Shown here piece after piece: positions 32,201-42,614 of a DNA stretch of 64,000 nt (its first letter is position 1; each line of letters starts with the position of its first letter). The position numbers and the translations under genes were made by a program. Location of the stretch: positions 235,381,546-235,445,545 of the forward strand of contig CM037878.1 in assembly GCA_021292165.1 (NCBI GenBank), given 5' to 3'. The notes under the pieces were generated by a model. That model worked only from the letters and a program-made list of their open reading frames with translations, was not told the DNA's origin and did not search any database. This DNA comes from Shinisaurus crocodilurus (taxonomy: Eukaryota; Chordata; Lepidosauria; Squamata; Shinisauridae).

Positions 32201-33366
32201 TAAGCTTTTTTCTTTTTTTTTTTTTGTGCTAATCTAGCCAACATTTTAGAGTTTTTATTACTATTCTCAAAATACTCCCTTTTTGTGTAAATCAAATTCC
32301 TTTGTACCCTGTCCAGTTCTTTATTCTCCAATTCTTTCCTTTTACCCTGTAATTCTGCAAAAATCTTTTTATCCCTCTTCTCTAAATACTTCTTTTCCAA
32401 ATCCCTAATCTCCCCCTCTAGCTTTTGATAAAAAACTTCTTGTTGTTTCCTCAAATTTATTGCCTCTCTCAATCCTATTCCTCTCATTACACTCTTCATT
32501 GTATCCCATATTATCGCTTCAGTACATTCTTCTGTTTGATTAAATTCCCAAATTTCCCTCAATTCCTTCTCTATTTTCTCTGTTAAATGTTTATAACGAA
32601 AAATATTACAATTCAATCTCCATCTTTTCGCTTCTCTATAATCCTTATGTATCTTCAAATCCATGTTAACCAAAGCATGATCTGTAACTTTTATCACTCC
32701 TATCTCTGTGCCCAGGACCCTTGAAAACAGTGTCCTGGACACAAAAATAAAATCTATCCTAGAATAATTCTTATTCGCTGATGAGTAAAATGTATATCTT
32801 TCCTCATTCCCCTTGACCCCTCTCCAAACATCTAGCAACCCTTCCTTACTAATTAACTTATTCAAGATCGTTAGATTATTTCTCTGATCTTCTCTCGTCG
32901 GATTGGATTTGTCTTTTCTTCTATCCAATACCATGTTAAAGTCCCCAGCCATAATAACCCTTTGATTTTGAAAATTACCCATTTCTTTAAACACATGTTG
33001 ATAAAATTCTCCTTGATTTTGATTGGGAGCATAAACATTAACAATAACATATTCTTCCCCTCCCAAGGTCCCATACATTATAATATATCTACCTGTATCA
33101 TCCTTTTTCACCTTTAGAACATTAAAACCACAATTCTTTGAAATTATAATTGCTACTCCTCGCGATTTAGATGATCCACATGCTATCTCATATATTCTAG
33201 ACCACCTCAATTTCAATTCATTGACTCCTTTCCTTGCCTGGTGCGTTTCTTGCAAGAATATAATATCTGCCTTATCCTTTTTAAGAAGTGCTTCTATTCG
33301 CCTTCTCTTAGTAACTGAACCTAGCCCCTTAACATTTAAAGTTGAAATTCTTAACTTATAATCCAT
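32200..33366 (-). CDS. L1 ORF2 endonuclease domain (frame ends at A-run)
   Basis: 388 codons. The first 235 or so form an APE-type endonuclease that nicks target DNA to prime reverse transcription. All expected catalytic positions can be seen: N11 (LNVKG), E40 (FLQETH), Y112 (NVYAPN), D142 and N144 (AGDFNMV), D205 (SRIDFIFVS), D229 and H230 (VTDH). A lysine-rich linker follows. The frame runs off at a 13-base A-run (minus reading; plus 32213-32225), giving KKKKKKA and stop. The RT half continues in another frame immediately downstream. The start methionine at 33366 (MDYKLRISTLNV) fits the usual ORF2 start, some 260 bp after ORF1. Confidence 0.92.
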   Translation of the reverse strand: MDYKLRISTLNVKGLGSVTKRRRIEALLKKDKADIIFLQETHQARKGVNELKLRWSRIYEIACGSSKSRGVAIIISKNCGFNVLKVKKDDTGRYIIMYGTLGGEEYVIVNVYAPNQNQGEFYQHVFKEMGNFQNQRVIMAGDFNMVLDRRKDKSNPTREDQRNNLTILNKLISKEGLLDVWRGVKGNEERYTFYSSANKNYSRIDFIFVSRTLFSRVLGTEIGVIKVTDHALVNMDLKIHKDYREAKRWRLNCNIFRYKHLTEKIEKELREIWEFNQTEECTEAIIWDTMKSVMRGIGLREAINLRKQQEVFYQKLEGEIRDLEKKYLEKRDKKIFAELQGKRKELENKELDRVQRNLIYTKREYFENSNKNSKMLARLAQKKKKKKA

Positions 33367-33629
33367 CTATTAACAACATTTTTTCTTTTTTGGTCCCCAA
33401 AAGTGAAAATAATACACAATAACATACCCCTTAACCCACCCCCACATTCATCTAAACTATCCCCCCTGCTTAGCCAGGGCAACTTGCCCCACCCTAAACC
33501 TACCCACCTATCCCAGGGGGGGGGAAAGGACCCATCACCAGCCCGAACAGCAGCCCCTCATTCCCTCCCGGATAACTTCTTTATAAAACATTTTCTATTT
33601 CTTTTTTCTTCTCGTGTTGAAACGACCTC

Positions 33630-34754
33630 TTATACAATTCCTCCACTGGCTCCTTCTTCTTCCAGTTGACCCATCGATTCTGGACCCTCCGCATCATCAT
33701 GAAGCCCCAACTCTCCCAGCAGGCCCATGCCTTGATCACATGATGAGATCTTGTATCTCTTACTGTTCCACACAAAAGTAAGAAAAACTGGGTAACCCCA
33801 ATTGTATTGTAATCCCTTTCTGATCAAGACTGCTGTACACGGTTTAACACTTCGCCTCCACTTTATTGTTTGCTGACAAAGATCATTGTAGATTTGCAAA
33901 GTAGCCCCCTTGAAAGCTACTTGACCTTTCTTTCTAATCTCTTTCATGAAGACATCCTTCTTGTATAAATTTGCAAATTTCAGTACAACATCTCTGGATG
34001 TCATACCACGCCTTAATGCTCCCACTCTATGCACAATCTCAATGTCCATATCATCCCAAAAAATTGTTTCTCCAGAGACAGCTTCATTCATCCATTCCAA
34101 AATACTGCCTCTTAACTTATATCCAGTCTCCCCCATCTCCATGGGGAAGCCTCTGATCCGAATGTTGGAACGACGTTGCCTGTCTTGCATGTTAATCATC
34201 TGTATTTCCATCTCATTAAATTTCATTTCATACTTTTCAAAACTTTTTTCATCCTTCACCTGGAGTTTTTCCACCTTATCCACTCTAACTTGCAGCTCTT
34301 TAACTTGAACCCCTAAATGATCTATGGACTTTCGCATGTGCTTCATATCCTCTTGATGCAGATTTTGAAATTTCTCAATTGCTTCTATTTGTTTCTGCTG
34401 GCCTGCTTCCATAGAGCTTTGAAACTGTAATAGAATTTTCTCCCAATCTGGTGCTGCCCCTTTAAGCTTGGCTGGAGATATTGACTTTGGCTTGGCACCA
34501 GCAGGGAATTTGCCAGCTGAATCCGCCATTTTTCCGCCCTTCCCCCTCGCTGTCTCGAAACTTTCACTACCTCGTGGCTTCTTATCAGGACCCAGTTGCA
34601 CAGTTTGATAAGAACATTCAATATCTTTAGTGTCAAGGATCCTAATTAGCCTTTTCAAACTGTTATCCGAGGGATGCGCCCGATCGCGTTTCCAAAGAGG
34701 GGGTAGGGACTTTTTCACCCGTCTGGAGCTCATAAACAATCCAGAGCGAAGCAC
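33630..34754 (-). CDS. L1 ORF1 RNA-binding protein
   Basis: 374 codons, uninterrupted. It binds L1 RNA as a trimer and acts as a nucleic-acid chaperone in the L1 particle. Order: a basic N-terminus of about 100 residues; a coiled coil at roughly 103-190 (heptad-like, rich in K, E, Q and L); then an RRM-type domain starting QRRSNIRIRGFP (about 193-204); then a C-terminal domain with VVLKFANLYKKDVFM and VFLTFVWNSKRYKISS. The length is slightly above the mammalian protein. An in-frame Met at about residue 76 (MADSAGKFPAG, plus 34529) sits in a good start context and may be the true start. The last 35 acidic residues are unusual and may reflect local change. Intact frame suggests a recent insertion. 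Confidence 0.85.
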   Translation of the reverse strand: MLRSGLFMSSRRVKKSLPPLWKRDRAHPSDNSLKRLIRILDTKDIECSYQTVQLGPDKKPRGSESFETARGKGGKMADSAGKFPAGAKPKSISPAKLKGAAPDWEKILLQFQSSMEAGQQKQIEAIEKFQNLHQEDMKHMRKSIDHLGVQVKELQVRVDKVEKLQVKDEKSFEKYEMKFNEMEIQMINMQDRQRRSNIRIRGFPMEMGETGYKLRGSILEWMNEAVSGETIFWDDMDIEIVHRVGALRRGMTSRDVVLKFANLYKKDVFMKEIRKKGQVAFKGATLQIYNDLCQQTIKWRRSVKPCTAVLIRKGLQYNWGYPVFLTFVWNSKRYKISSCDQGMGLLGELGLHDDAEGPESMGQLEEEGASGGIV

Positions 34755-34943
34755 ATCAAAAGAAAGCTATTCTTTTTATTTCTTTATTAGCTCTACATCT
34801 GCATACCTTCCAGAAAGCAAACAGCAAAGGAATTTAAACTCACGCTTTGTCTCTCCTGTGTATTTGCAGATGTTTTCAAATCATTCCGGGAGCTCGGCAG
34901 AAAAGCTACTGCTCCATAGCCAGCGCAGGCTCCTCCCCCCCCT

Positions 34944-37788
34944 CAGAGCATCTTTAAGAACATAACATTGGTGCAATCTAGCATGGCGCTTAGGGCATTT
35001 AAGCCCTTTGATTTCAATAGGCTTAAACATGGTTAAATATATACTGGGTTATGTTCAATGTCTGCAGTACATTGCTCATGAAATATATGTGACTGTCAAG
35101 AAACTGAGGGGGAAATAGATTGTAGTAATTCCTCAGTGTTATCAATGAACTCCTTACTTCCATTTCATACATATTCTCCTACTGTCTGACTAGAACTTAC
35201 CTCTAAAATCAGCAATTTTGTGGTTCAGGACAAAATATAATCAATATTGTTCTGATGTTCAGAGTCAGCAGTCATACTCTGTAACATCAATTGTTCAGTC
35301 CAACAACATAAGAACCAATGTCACTGCTGGGGACCATAATGTTTTTAGCAACACCAGTGATGCAGTGTGTGATATCTGAAGTGTGTCCCAGAATCCCTTG
35401 CAATATTACAGTGAATTGCAGTTGTCAGGCCCGGCCCAGCCCAGATACTAGCAGTCCTGTTCATTAAAAAAGAAAAGAAAAGCGGGTTTAACTCCCTCCT
35501 TCTGGAGCACTGTGGTCCCAATCCAAATCAGGGATGCATGTGCTTTCACGGAGGTAAACTAGCATGCATAGCTTCATCAGACAGAACATTGAGTTTGACC
35601 CGGAGGCATAGCTCAGATGATGTGTGAATGAGTGACTGCAAAGTGTATTTCCCAAGGTATGGCTGCACATCAATGTACAGTCCATGCTAATCTCACCTAT
35701 GCATTTGTATCACCATGCACTTTTTTTAGTACACAGCTCATGGTAACACTTGACAGCACTTGCAAACATCATGTCAGGGGAATGTGGATGAGGATATGTC
35801 TTCCTGTGTACCTTTTATGGTGACATAAAATGGAACTAGGAGTCGAGGAGGATCTGTTCTGGGGAAAGGTAGGGGCCGATTTTCCTGACATATGTCACAG
35901 AGAGAACAGGAATCCAGTCATGAAAACTGCACAGCCCAAAACAGTCCCAAGGCTATTAGCTCTGTGCAGCAGCAGGACTCAAAACTGGCTAAAACATCTC
36001 ACAAAGCAGGACTGTATCATTTGCTATTTATCCAAAAGTGGGTGCCTACACACAGACATTTTTTTAAAATGGTATTAGTCTGGAAGAGTCATCACATTAA
36101 GGAGTGTGGGGATTAACCTTTATTCCTTTTTATTTGAGTTAGTCTAAAGTGAAAAATGTACAAGCAGTGCGTAATACTCTGAAATAAAGATGAAGTCAGT
36201 ATAGGTATTATTGTATTTTAGCACTGAAATAAACTATCCCAAGTTTGTTTTAGTTTACTTTTATGTGGCACATCTTCATCTTCCCCTTTCCCACACAATA
36301 TTTAGCACTCAGGAAGCTGTTCTATTATCTTTAGCTATCACATGTATTGTCTGTCAAGGTTGCAGAAAATCTGAAGCCCAGGATCTAAGTCTTGTTAAAG
36401 TCATAAGCCATCAAGAAATATGCTTGGGCATTTTTAAAATAAGGGCAATTCTTTCATGATGATAAAGTGCAATGCATTATGCAAATCCCTGTTTCTAAAA
36501 GTTCAAGTAACCCAGATTGCCAAAGCTGTCAGCTTCTGCAAGAGAAAGAAAGAAAATATGCAGCAACTTCAGCTGTGTGAGCTACATACGTCATCGGAAA
36601 ATCTGCCCCTCAACATGCCCATTTTGACATTTGTATAGTAAATCGTAACTCTAATAGACTTATATGAATATTGTGAACATTGCTTAACTGTAGCTAGCGA
36701 TGTGATCAGATTTTAGCAATGAGATGCCTTTTTTCAGGTTCATTCAGCCTCGTAGAACTTAACATTTGTGGATGTATAAAATCTAAAAAGCCTCCTATTC
36801 CATTGCTTTCCCACTGAAGATCCCCTTACACAAACCAAGCTGCATTGAAATACTGATTGACAGGAGTGAAATAGTGCTTGAAGATTACTTTTCCTATTGA
36901 GATTCTGTTAGTGGCACAGCTACACATATATCATACATAGACAGTAATTTATAGCTTTTTCTAGATCCCCATCGAATTGGTATCATAAGTGTCCCTCTGC
37001 CACTACCTCATTAGTAGTAACATAAATCTCTGTGGATACTATTCATATCTTATCTACCTGCCCCTGGATACTTGACTCAGGGCTGATTCACCCATCCATG
37101 TCCATCACTCGATATCTCATCACTCGAAAATCCACCGCTGAATGTGTAAACTGCTTCCACTGGAAAATCTTCTGACTTGAACTGTGATAGCTGATCCACA
37201 TAGGCAAGTCATTGCATGGGTGAACCAGGCCATTGCTTCTTTGTTAAAATAAACAACAATGAAAGACTTCTACCACGGAGCCAGAGATGCTGTATCTACT
37301 GAGGAAAACCCTTCCATTTGACACTGGGTATTGGCAAATAAATGAATATTATACTATAACCTAAAATACAGCCTCATTGGGACAGCAAACAGAAAATGGT
37401 GCTTCAGATAGCTGTTACAGAACCTTATGTACTTGGTGAGAAATTACCACATCCAATTTAAGTTTTCTTTCAAGGAACAACCCCCCCCCCCAAAAAACCC
37501 TGCTTTATTCTCAGACTTAAAATAACATTTGTTAATAAAACAGTGATACAACATGTACAAAAATATTGGGAAATGGGTTCTGACTGCTTTGAAGGTTTTG
37601 AAAAGCTTAAATAATATAATCATATTATCACAAATGATTAAACACAATTCCTCACAATAAAACAAAGGAGGGTGGAAAGAAAAACGGAAATGTCAGCTAG
37701 TAAATAAAAAATATGCATGTCAGAGATTAAATGCTTGCAAATACTGGGCAAAAAAAAGCTTTTAATTGGCACCTAAAACTGACTCTCA
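34944..37788. other. AT-rich stretch without a supported gene
   Basis: ORFs are short (up to 82 codons at 35830-36078 and 36211-36459) and show no domain. No repeat boundary is recognised apart from an imperfect C-run at 37483-37492. Confidence 0.5.
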
Positions 37789-38434
37789 GGGCTTCTCTAC
37801 ACGAGGCATTTACAGTAATACCTTGGATTGCAAGTAACTTGGTTTGAGAGCGTTTTGCAAGACAAGCAAATTTTTAAATATTTATTTATTTATTTTTGAC
37901 TTGATATACAAGCGACGTCTTGCAATACAAGTACTGCAATACAAGTACTGTAGTACGGCTTAAATTAAAAATATCTGTACAATTTTTTTGGGGGGGATTT
38001 CGTTTTGATATAAGAGTGTTTTGGATTACAAGCATGTTTCTGGAACGAATTATGCTCTCAATCCAAGGCATGACTGTATTGTGCACTCGTGGGCCCTCAC
38101 TCGTGGAAGTTTGCGGGTCCTTTTCATGACGTCGTCATCCTTCGGGGCCTCTCCTGTGTTTTCCAGCCATTTTTGCGGCTTTTTTTTAGAGTGAGGAAAG
38201 GCAGCTATTAAATTATAAACCGGAACAAAAGCCTAGTGTTAAGTCAAAAATCTGCTGTACTGCAGCTATATCACAGCACCACCTTGTGGTTGGTTAATAG
38301 AATATACAGAAAGGCAGAGAAATAAAAAGCTGGAAAAAAGCCCCGTGTAACTGAGGCAGTCTTACTCCCGCAAAGAAAACGGAAGAAGCAGCCACGGAAA
38401 AGCAGTGCGGTAAGCACCTCAGGTAGAGAAGCCC
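37789..38434 (+). mobile_element. Inverted-repeat element holding a nested mariner MITE
   Basis: Perfect 12-bp inverted ends: GGGCTTCTCTAC at 37789 and GTAGAGAAGCCC ending 38434. It is interrupted at a TA by the MITE at 37813-38076. A second copy without that insertion lies at 28246-28495. No coding capacity and no clear target duplication. Confidence 0.65.
37813..38076. mobile_element. Tc1/mariner-type MITE
   Basis: Inverted ends CAGTAATACCTTGGAT and ATCCAAGGCATGACTG, flanked by TA on each side (37811-37812 and 38077-38078), as Tc1/mariner/pogo transposases leave. 264 bp, no transposase. The interior has further inverted similarity, such as TTGCAAGACAAGCAA and GGATTACAAGCATG. The CAGTNNTNCCTTGG end resembles known Tigger/mariner-derived MITEs. 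Confidence 0.85.
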
Positions 38435-39068
38435 CCAATATCATGTACTCTGAGTAGTATCACCCCCTGGCATCTCAGATCACACCCTGCTTTCTGCTCA
38501 TGTATTGATAGAATCTATGAGCCCTTCTTCTGAATAGACCTCATATGGTTCATACATAGATGAGCCATCTGAATAGTAATCAGTTATTGAAGATATGAGA
38601 TCCAGTTTTTCAAGTTTTCTGCTACTCTGTATATCAGGGCCCCCAGCCTTTTTCGACTGATGGGGGTATTTGGAATTTTGAGAGAGTGTTGTGGGCATGC
38701 TCACAAAATGGCTGCATGGAGGGGGTTTCCATTCACAGAATGGCTGCATGATAGTCACAAAACACCAGTTTCCTAGAAGGTCAGGCTGAAAGAAAAGTAA
38801 CTTGTCTAAGAACCTTAATACAAGGCAGAAGTGGGGTCTGAGCTCCAAAACACAATACCTGTCTTTTGGACCTACCGTTTTCTGCTCCTAACTCCCACTT
38901 CATAGAAGGAAGGCTGATGAGGCTCAAAGATAAGTAACCCAGCCAAGAAACTGAGTACTAGGCAGAGGCTGAGGCTGAACCCCAAATGCCAAATCATATA
39001 TTTGCCTCCCACAAAGCACAAGGAAATATCAGTTTCACCAAAGGCAAAGTGGTGATGCTCAAAGAAGC

Positions 39069-39100
39069 GCACGCACGCACACACACACACACACACACAC
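39069..39100. repeat. (CA)n microsatellite
   Basis: A CA run following a few GCAC units. Confidence 0.95.
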
Positions 39101-39179
39101 GCAAGGCACCCATGCACAGCACACAGCCACCACTACCCCAAATGCAGACAACACACCTCCCCCTGCAACAAAAGACACA

Positions 39180-39211
<32 letters not shown>
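39180..39211. repeat. (CA)n microsatellite
   Basis: About 16 CA units, part of a longer CA-rich tract to about 39320. Confidence 0.95.
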
Positions 39212-39213
<2 letters not shown>

Positions 39214-40099
39214 CAAAAGACACTTCACATCAAGATCCCACACACCCCAAAAACAGGCAAAACATAGACACACAACCCAGACAATCACACACACTGCACA
39301 AACACACACACCGAAAAAGACAAAACAGGCATAACACTGGCAAAACACTTGCCCTTGCTGTCCCCACCCCCTTTAGCACCCCCAGGACAATCCCTACCAG
39401 GCCTCATATTACATTTTTCTCTTTTCTGGATGGCTGGGGCACACTTCCAAACCAAGTGCTAGACTACAGCCACTCACCTTAAAGATGGCCATGTAGGCTG
39501 GTCCTTTGCTTTGTAGCATGCCTGCTGCCTCCCAGTTTTCTTTTCTTTTCGTTTTAATTTTAGTGTTTCAGTTTATTTTCTTGCATAGGTTCTTACTATT
39601 ATTTTTTCCAATTAAAAAAAACAAATCAAAACAGGAGGGTGAAGGACCCTGGCAGGCACGAAGGAAGCTTCTTGGGGACCCTACCTGCATGTTATTTACA
39701 TAGCATTTGGATTTTTAAAAAAGCAATACAAATAAACCCATAAGTTAATGCAACAATCCCAATTTCCAACTGTATTCATAACTAGCAAGGCATCAGGAGT
39801 AAGCATCATTGGACACCTGTAGAGGCCCACCCCTCAGCAGAAGGTCCACTGCTGACCGCCAGAAACTCACAACCTTGTTGCTGCCTGCTCCTCTTGCTGT
39901 TTCTCACCTGCTCTGTCTCTCTGGTCCAATGGAGTTTGCAGAAGAAGAGGGGCTGCCACTGCTTGCACACTCACTTGTCCTTTCTTTCTGGGCAGCAGTG
40001 AGGATTGGGCCCAGAGGCTATGGGAGAGCAAGCACACAATTTCAAGGAGGAGGAGAGGGTCCCAGCGAGGGCATCTAGCACTTGAATTGATAACTAAAG

Positions 40100-40231
40100 G
40101 GGGCAATTCTATGCATGTTTAGACAGAGAAAAGGCCTACAACTCCCAGCATGCCCCAGCCAGCCATGGGCATCCTGGGAGTTGTAGGTGTTTTTCTTTTT
40201 CTGTCTAAACATGCATAGGATTGTGCCTTAA
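40100..40231. mobile_element. Palindromic MITE
   Basis: Nearly the whole segment folds back. GCAATTCTATGCATGTTTAG with ACAGAGAAAA and CTACAACTCCCAGCATGCCC on the left faces its reverse complement on the right (GGGCATCCTGGGAGTTGTAG, then CTAAACATGCATAGGATTGT). The GCAATYCTATGCATG end is a word seen weakly elsewhere in the window (12.78 kb). No coding capacity. Confidence 0.75.
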
Positions 40232-40236
40232 GAAAG

Positions 40237-41176
40237 ATTATTTTTCCATTTCTGTCTATATACTGATCAACAAAGATATAGTGTCATGACAATGAATAAG
40301 ATGTATTTTTTAAATTCAGACCAATCTCTTTTTACAAAATCTATGGGACAGGCAACCAGATAAATGCAAAGTATTTCACACTAGAAAAGATAATTCCAGC
40401 CATACTTATGCAGCGTTAAGTATTATAGTACTTGTTACCATTTCAGAAAGAGGTCTTGAAACCATTGTTGACATTTAGACAGAATATGCTGAAGTGTGTG
40501 TGTGTGTGGGGGGGAGCCAAAAAATTCTTCAGGATGATTAGAAAAGGAATCAAAAATAAGAAAGAACATCAATGCATCCATAGAATTCAAATAACATCTT
40601 GAGGCTCGAGACATTTTTGAATATTTCTTTCTAAAATGATAACATTTGGAAACAATCCGGAGGACAGGTGCCACAGCATTCTTTAATGGAGCCGCAGAGA
40701 ATCTTGAAAAATATTCAGATTCTTCATTTTTTTTGTTTGGAAAACAGGCAAGGGAGGACAAATAGTTTGTAAAAAAAAAAAAATGGGGAGAAGGACGTTC
40801 TCTTCTAAAAAAAGTGAACAGGGGACAGCTCATACAGTGAGTGTGCACAAGACCAAGATTATTATTTTTTTATGTTATATGTTTGTGTATGATGAGACAT
40901 ATGAGATCCAGATCTTACACTGCATGAACTGAAGGGCTCCTTCCTTCCATCCATGGAAGAGGTTTCATGTAGTAGAGGTGGTGGAAGGGAGGGAGGCGGC
41001 TCTTTATGATTCACTCTCCCCTGAGGCTTCCTGCACCCTTGAAAGATCTGCACTGAAGGGTTCATGGGGTACAAGCAGCTGCAGCATGGGAAAGGGGAAT
41101 CAGCAAAAGTGGAAGTTTGCTCAGGGGATGCTCCTACTGGTGAAACCAAAGACTGAATCTAACATAGTATTGATAA
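40237..41176. other. Stretch without a supported gene
   Basis: No recognised domain in any ORF (largest 137 codons, minus, 40435-40848). An A-run occurs at 40771-40783. Confidence 0.5.
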
Positions 41177-41789
41177 AAAGAACTTCCAATGGCCCCTATG
41201 TGGAAACAGAGAGAAAGCTTGCGCGTGGGGGAGGAGAGAGGAGGCAAGCACCTAGTCTGGTGGGTCACGGGAAGAGCCAATGGCTCAGAAGGGCGGGGAC
41301 CCAGGTAAGAGCTTATTTAAGCTCCTGGGTTCCCGCCTTCAATAGCTTGTCTCTCCCTGTGGTGGGAAGTGCGGGTTTAGGCAAGAACAATTAGGGTTAT
41401 GGTGATCATCCAGTGGCACCTTTCAAGGTGACTGACGTTTACCCAAGGCTGCCCTCACCAACGCCAGGAGGCTTGGCACGAGGGAGATTGGGACGCCTTT
41501 GGGGTTTTACCTTTCTCACCTATTTTGGGAGCCTGGAGGCGCCAAAGTAAGGTGACGATGGTAAGGCCCTCCAGCTCCACATGGAGGGCAACTGGCCGGT
41601 GGCGGGCAATCCCGCCTCCGGTTCAGTTAGGATGCATTCGCCAAATATTGGTCTTTTTCCCCGGCCAAGGGCTGGGCTAGGTTAGAACCGCACTTCACCC
41701 TTCACAGATCTTCAATTCAATAAATGTGGCCCTGATTTGAAACCATATACCCTGTGTCTGCCTCTTCTTTATCTCGCCCTTACACGCGC
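41177..41789 (+). mobile_element. LTR-like unit A
   Basis: 613 bp with the layout of a long terminal repeat: a possible TATA box at TTATTTAAG (about 41313-41321), an AATAAA signal at 41719-41724, and an end in CGCGCA. It is directly followed by the longer unit B. Relative to B it lacks about 215 bp after the TATA region. It starts AAAGAACTTCC, not TG, so the outer boundary may be imperfect. No gag or pol is seen beside it. Confidence 0.6.
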
Positions 41790-42614
41790 AAAGAACTTCC
41801 AATGGCCCCTATGTGGAAACAGAGAGAAGGCTTGCGCGTGGGGGAGGAGAGAGGAGGCAAGCACCTAGTCTGGTGGGTCACGGGAAGAGCCAATGGCTCA
41901 GAAGGGCGGGGACCCAGGTAAGAGCTTATTTAAGCTCCTGGGTTCCCGCCTTCAATCTCTTTGCTCCTGTGTTTTTCCAGCTCCCTCCACTCCCGCCCTC
42001 TGAGCAGTGTAGGCTCCTCTGGCTGCCCGTTTCCTGGGGGCCGAGTAGGAATTTTGGCTCATTGTCCCAATTGGCCGGGGCATTGGGCGTGTTTCGCCTA
42101 CTCTACACTGTGAAGCAGGGTATGGGAATTTTTTAATTCGATTGTGATCCCGCCAGGGGGATCTTAGCTAAATTGGTCGCATTGGCGGGAAGTGCGGGTT
42201 TAGGCAAGAACAATTAGGGTTATGGTGATCATCCAGTGGCACCTTTCAAGGTGACTGACGTTTACCCAAGGCTGCCCTCGCCAACACCAGGAGGCTTGGC
42301 ACGAGGGAGATTGGGACGCCTTTGGGGTTTTACCTTTCTCACCTATTTTGGGAGCCTGGAGGCGCCAAAGTAAGGTGACGATGGTAAGGCCCTCCAGCTC
42401 CACATGGAGGGCAACTGGGCGGTGGCGGGCCATCCCGCCTCCGGTTCAGTTAGGATGCATTCGCCAAATATTGGTCTTTTTCCCCGGCCAAGGGCTGGGC
42501 TAGGTTAGAACCGCACTTCACCCTTCACAGATCTTCAATTCAATAAATGTGGCCCTGATTTGAAACCATATACCCTGTGTCTGCCTCTTCTTTATCTCGC
42601 CCTTACACGCGCAA
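41790..42614 (+). mobile_element. LTR-like unit B
   Basis: 825 bp, nearly identical to unit A in its first 165 and last 425 bases, with an extra block of about 230 bp at 41957-42188. TATTTAAG near 41928 and AATAAA at 42542-42547 are in the same places. The head-to-tail pair suggests LTRs joined by recombination, or a duplicated solo LTR. The near identity indicates recent origin. Confidence 0.6.

Larger units (their letters stand above)
29134..34943 (-). mobile_element. Near full-length L1 LINE with a foreign 3' end
   Basis: An L1-clade non-LTR retrotransposon on the minus strand. It has a 5' UTR of about 190 bp (34755-34943), ORF1, ORF2 with endonuclease, RT and C-terminal zinc-knuckle region. 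L1 similarity stops near 29580. The remaining 450 bp has another LINE's C-terminal coding sequence, an AATAAA and a tail of TGAA/TTCA units at 29134-29153 in place of an L1 3' UTR and poly(A). ORF2 is interrupted only at two homopolymer runs, so the copy is young or the breaks are sequencing errors. No flanking target duplication was found by eye. Confidence 0.88.
38435..40097. other. Stretch without a supported gene, with CA repeats
   Basis: Two CA microsatellites (separate entries) in CA-rich sequence spanning roughly 39060-39320. ORFs there translate the repeat. A 116-codon minus ORF at 38498-38848 has no domain. Confidence 0.5.

Noticed and set aside
29529..34754. Host gene with several exons on the minus strand
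   Set aside because: All parts match L1 ORF1 and ORF2 in the standard order with no introns.
39060..39320. CRISPR-like repeat array
   Set aside because: Plain dinucleotide repeats without spacer structure, in vertebrate DNA.
38872..39348. Cys/Val-rich and His/Thr-rich ORFs
   Set aside because: Translations of CA repeats on both strands.
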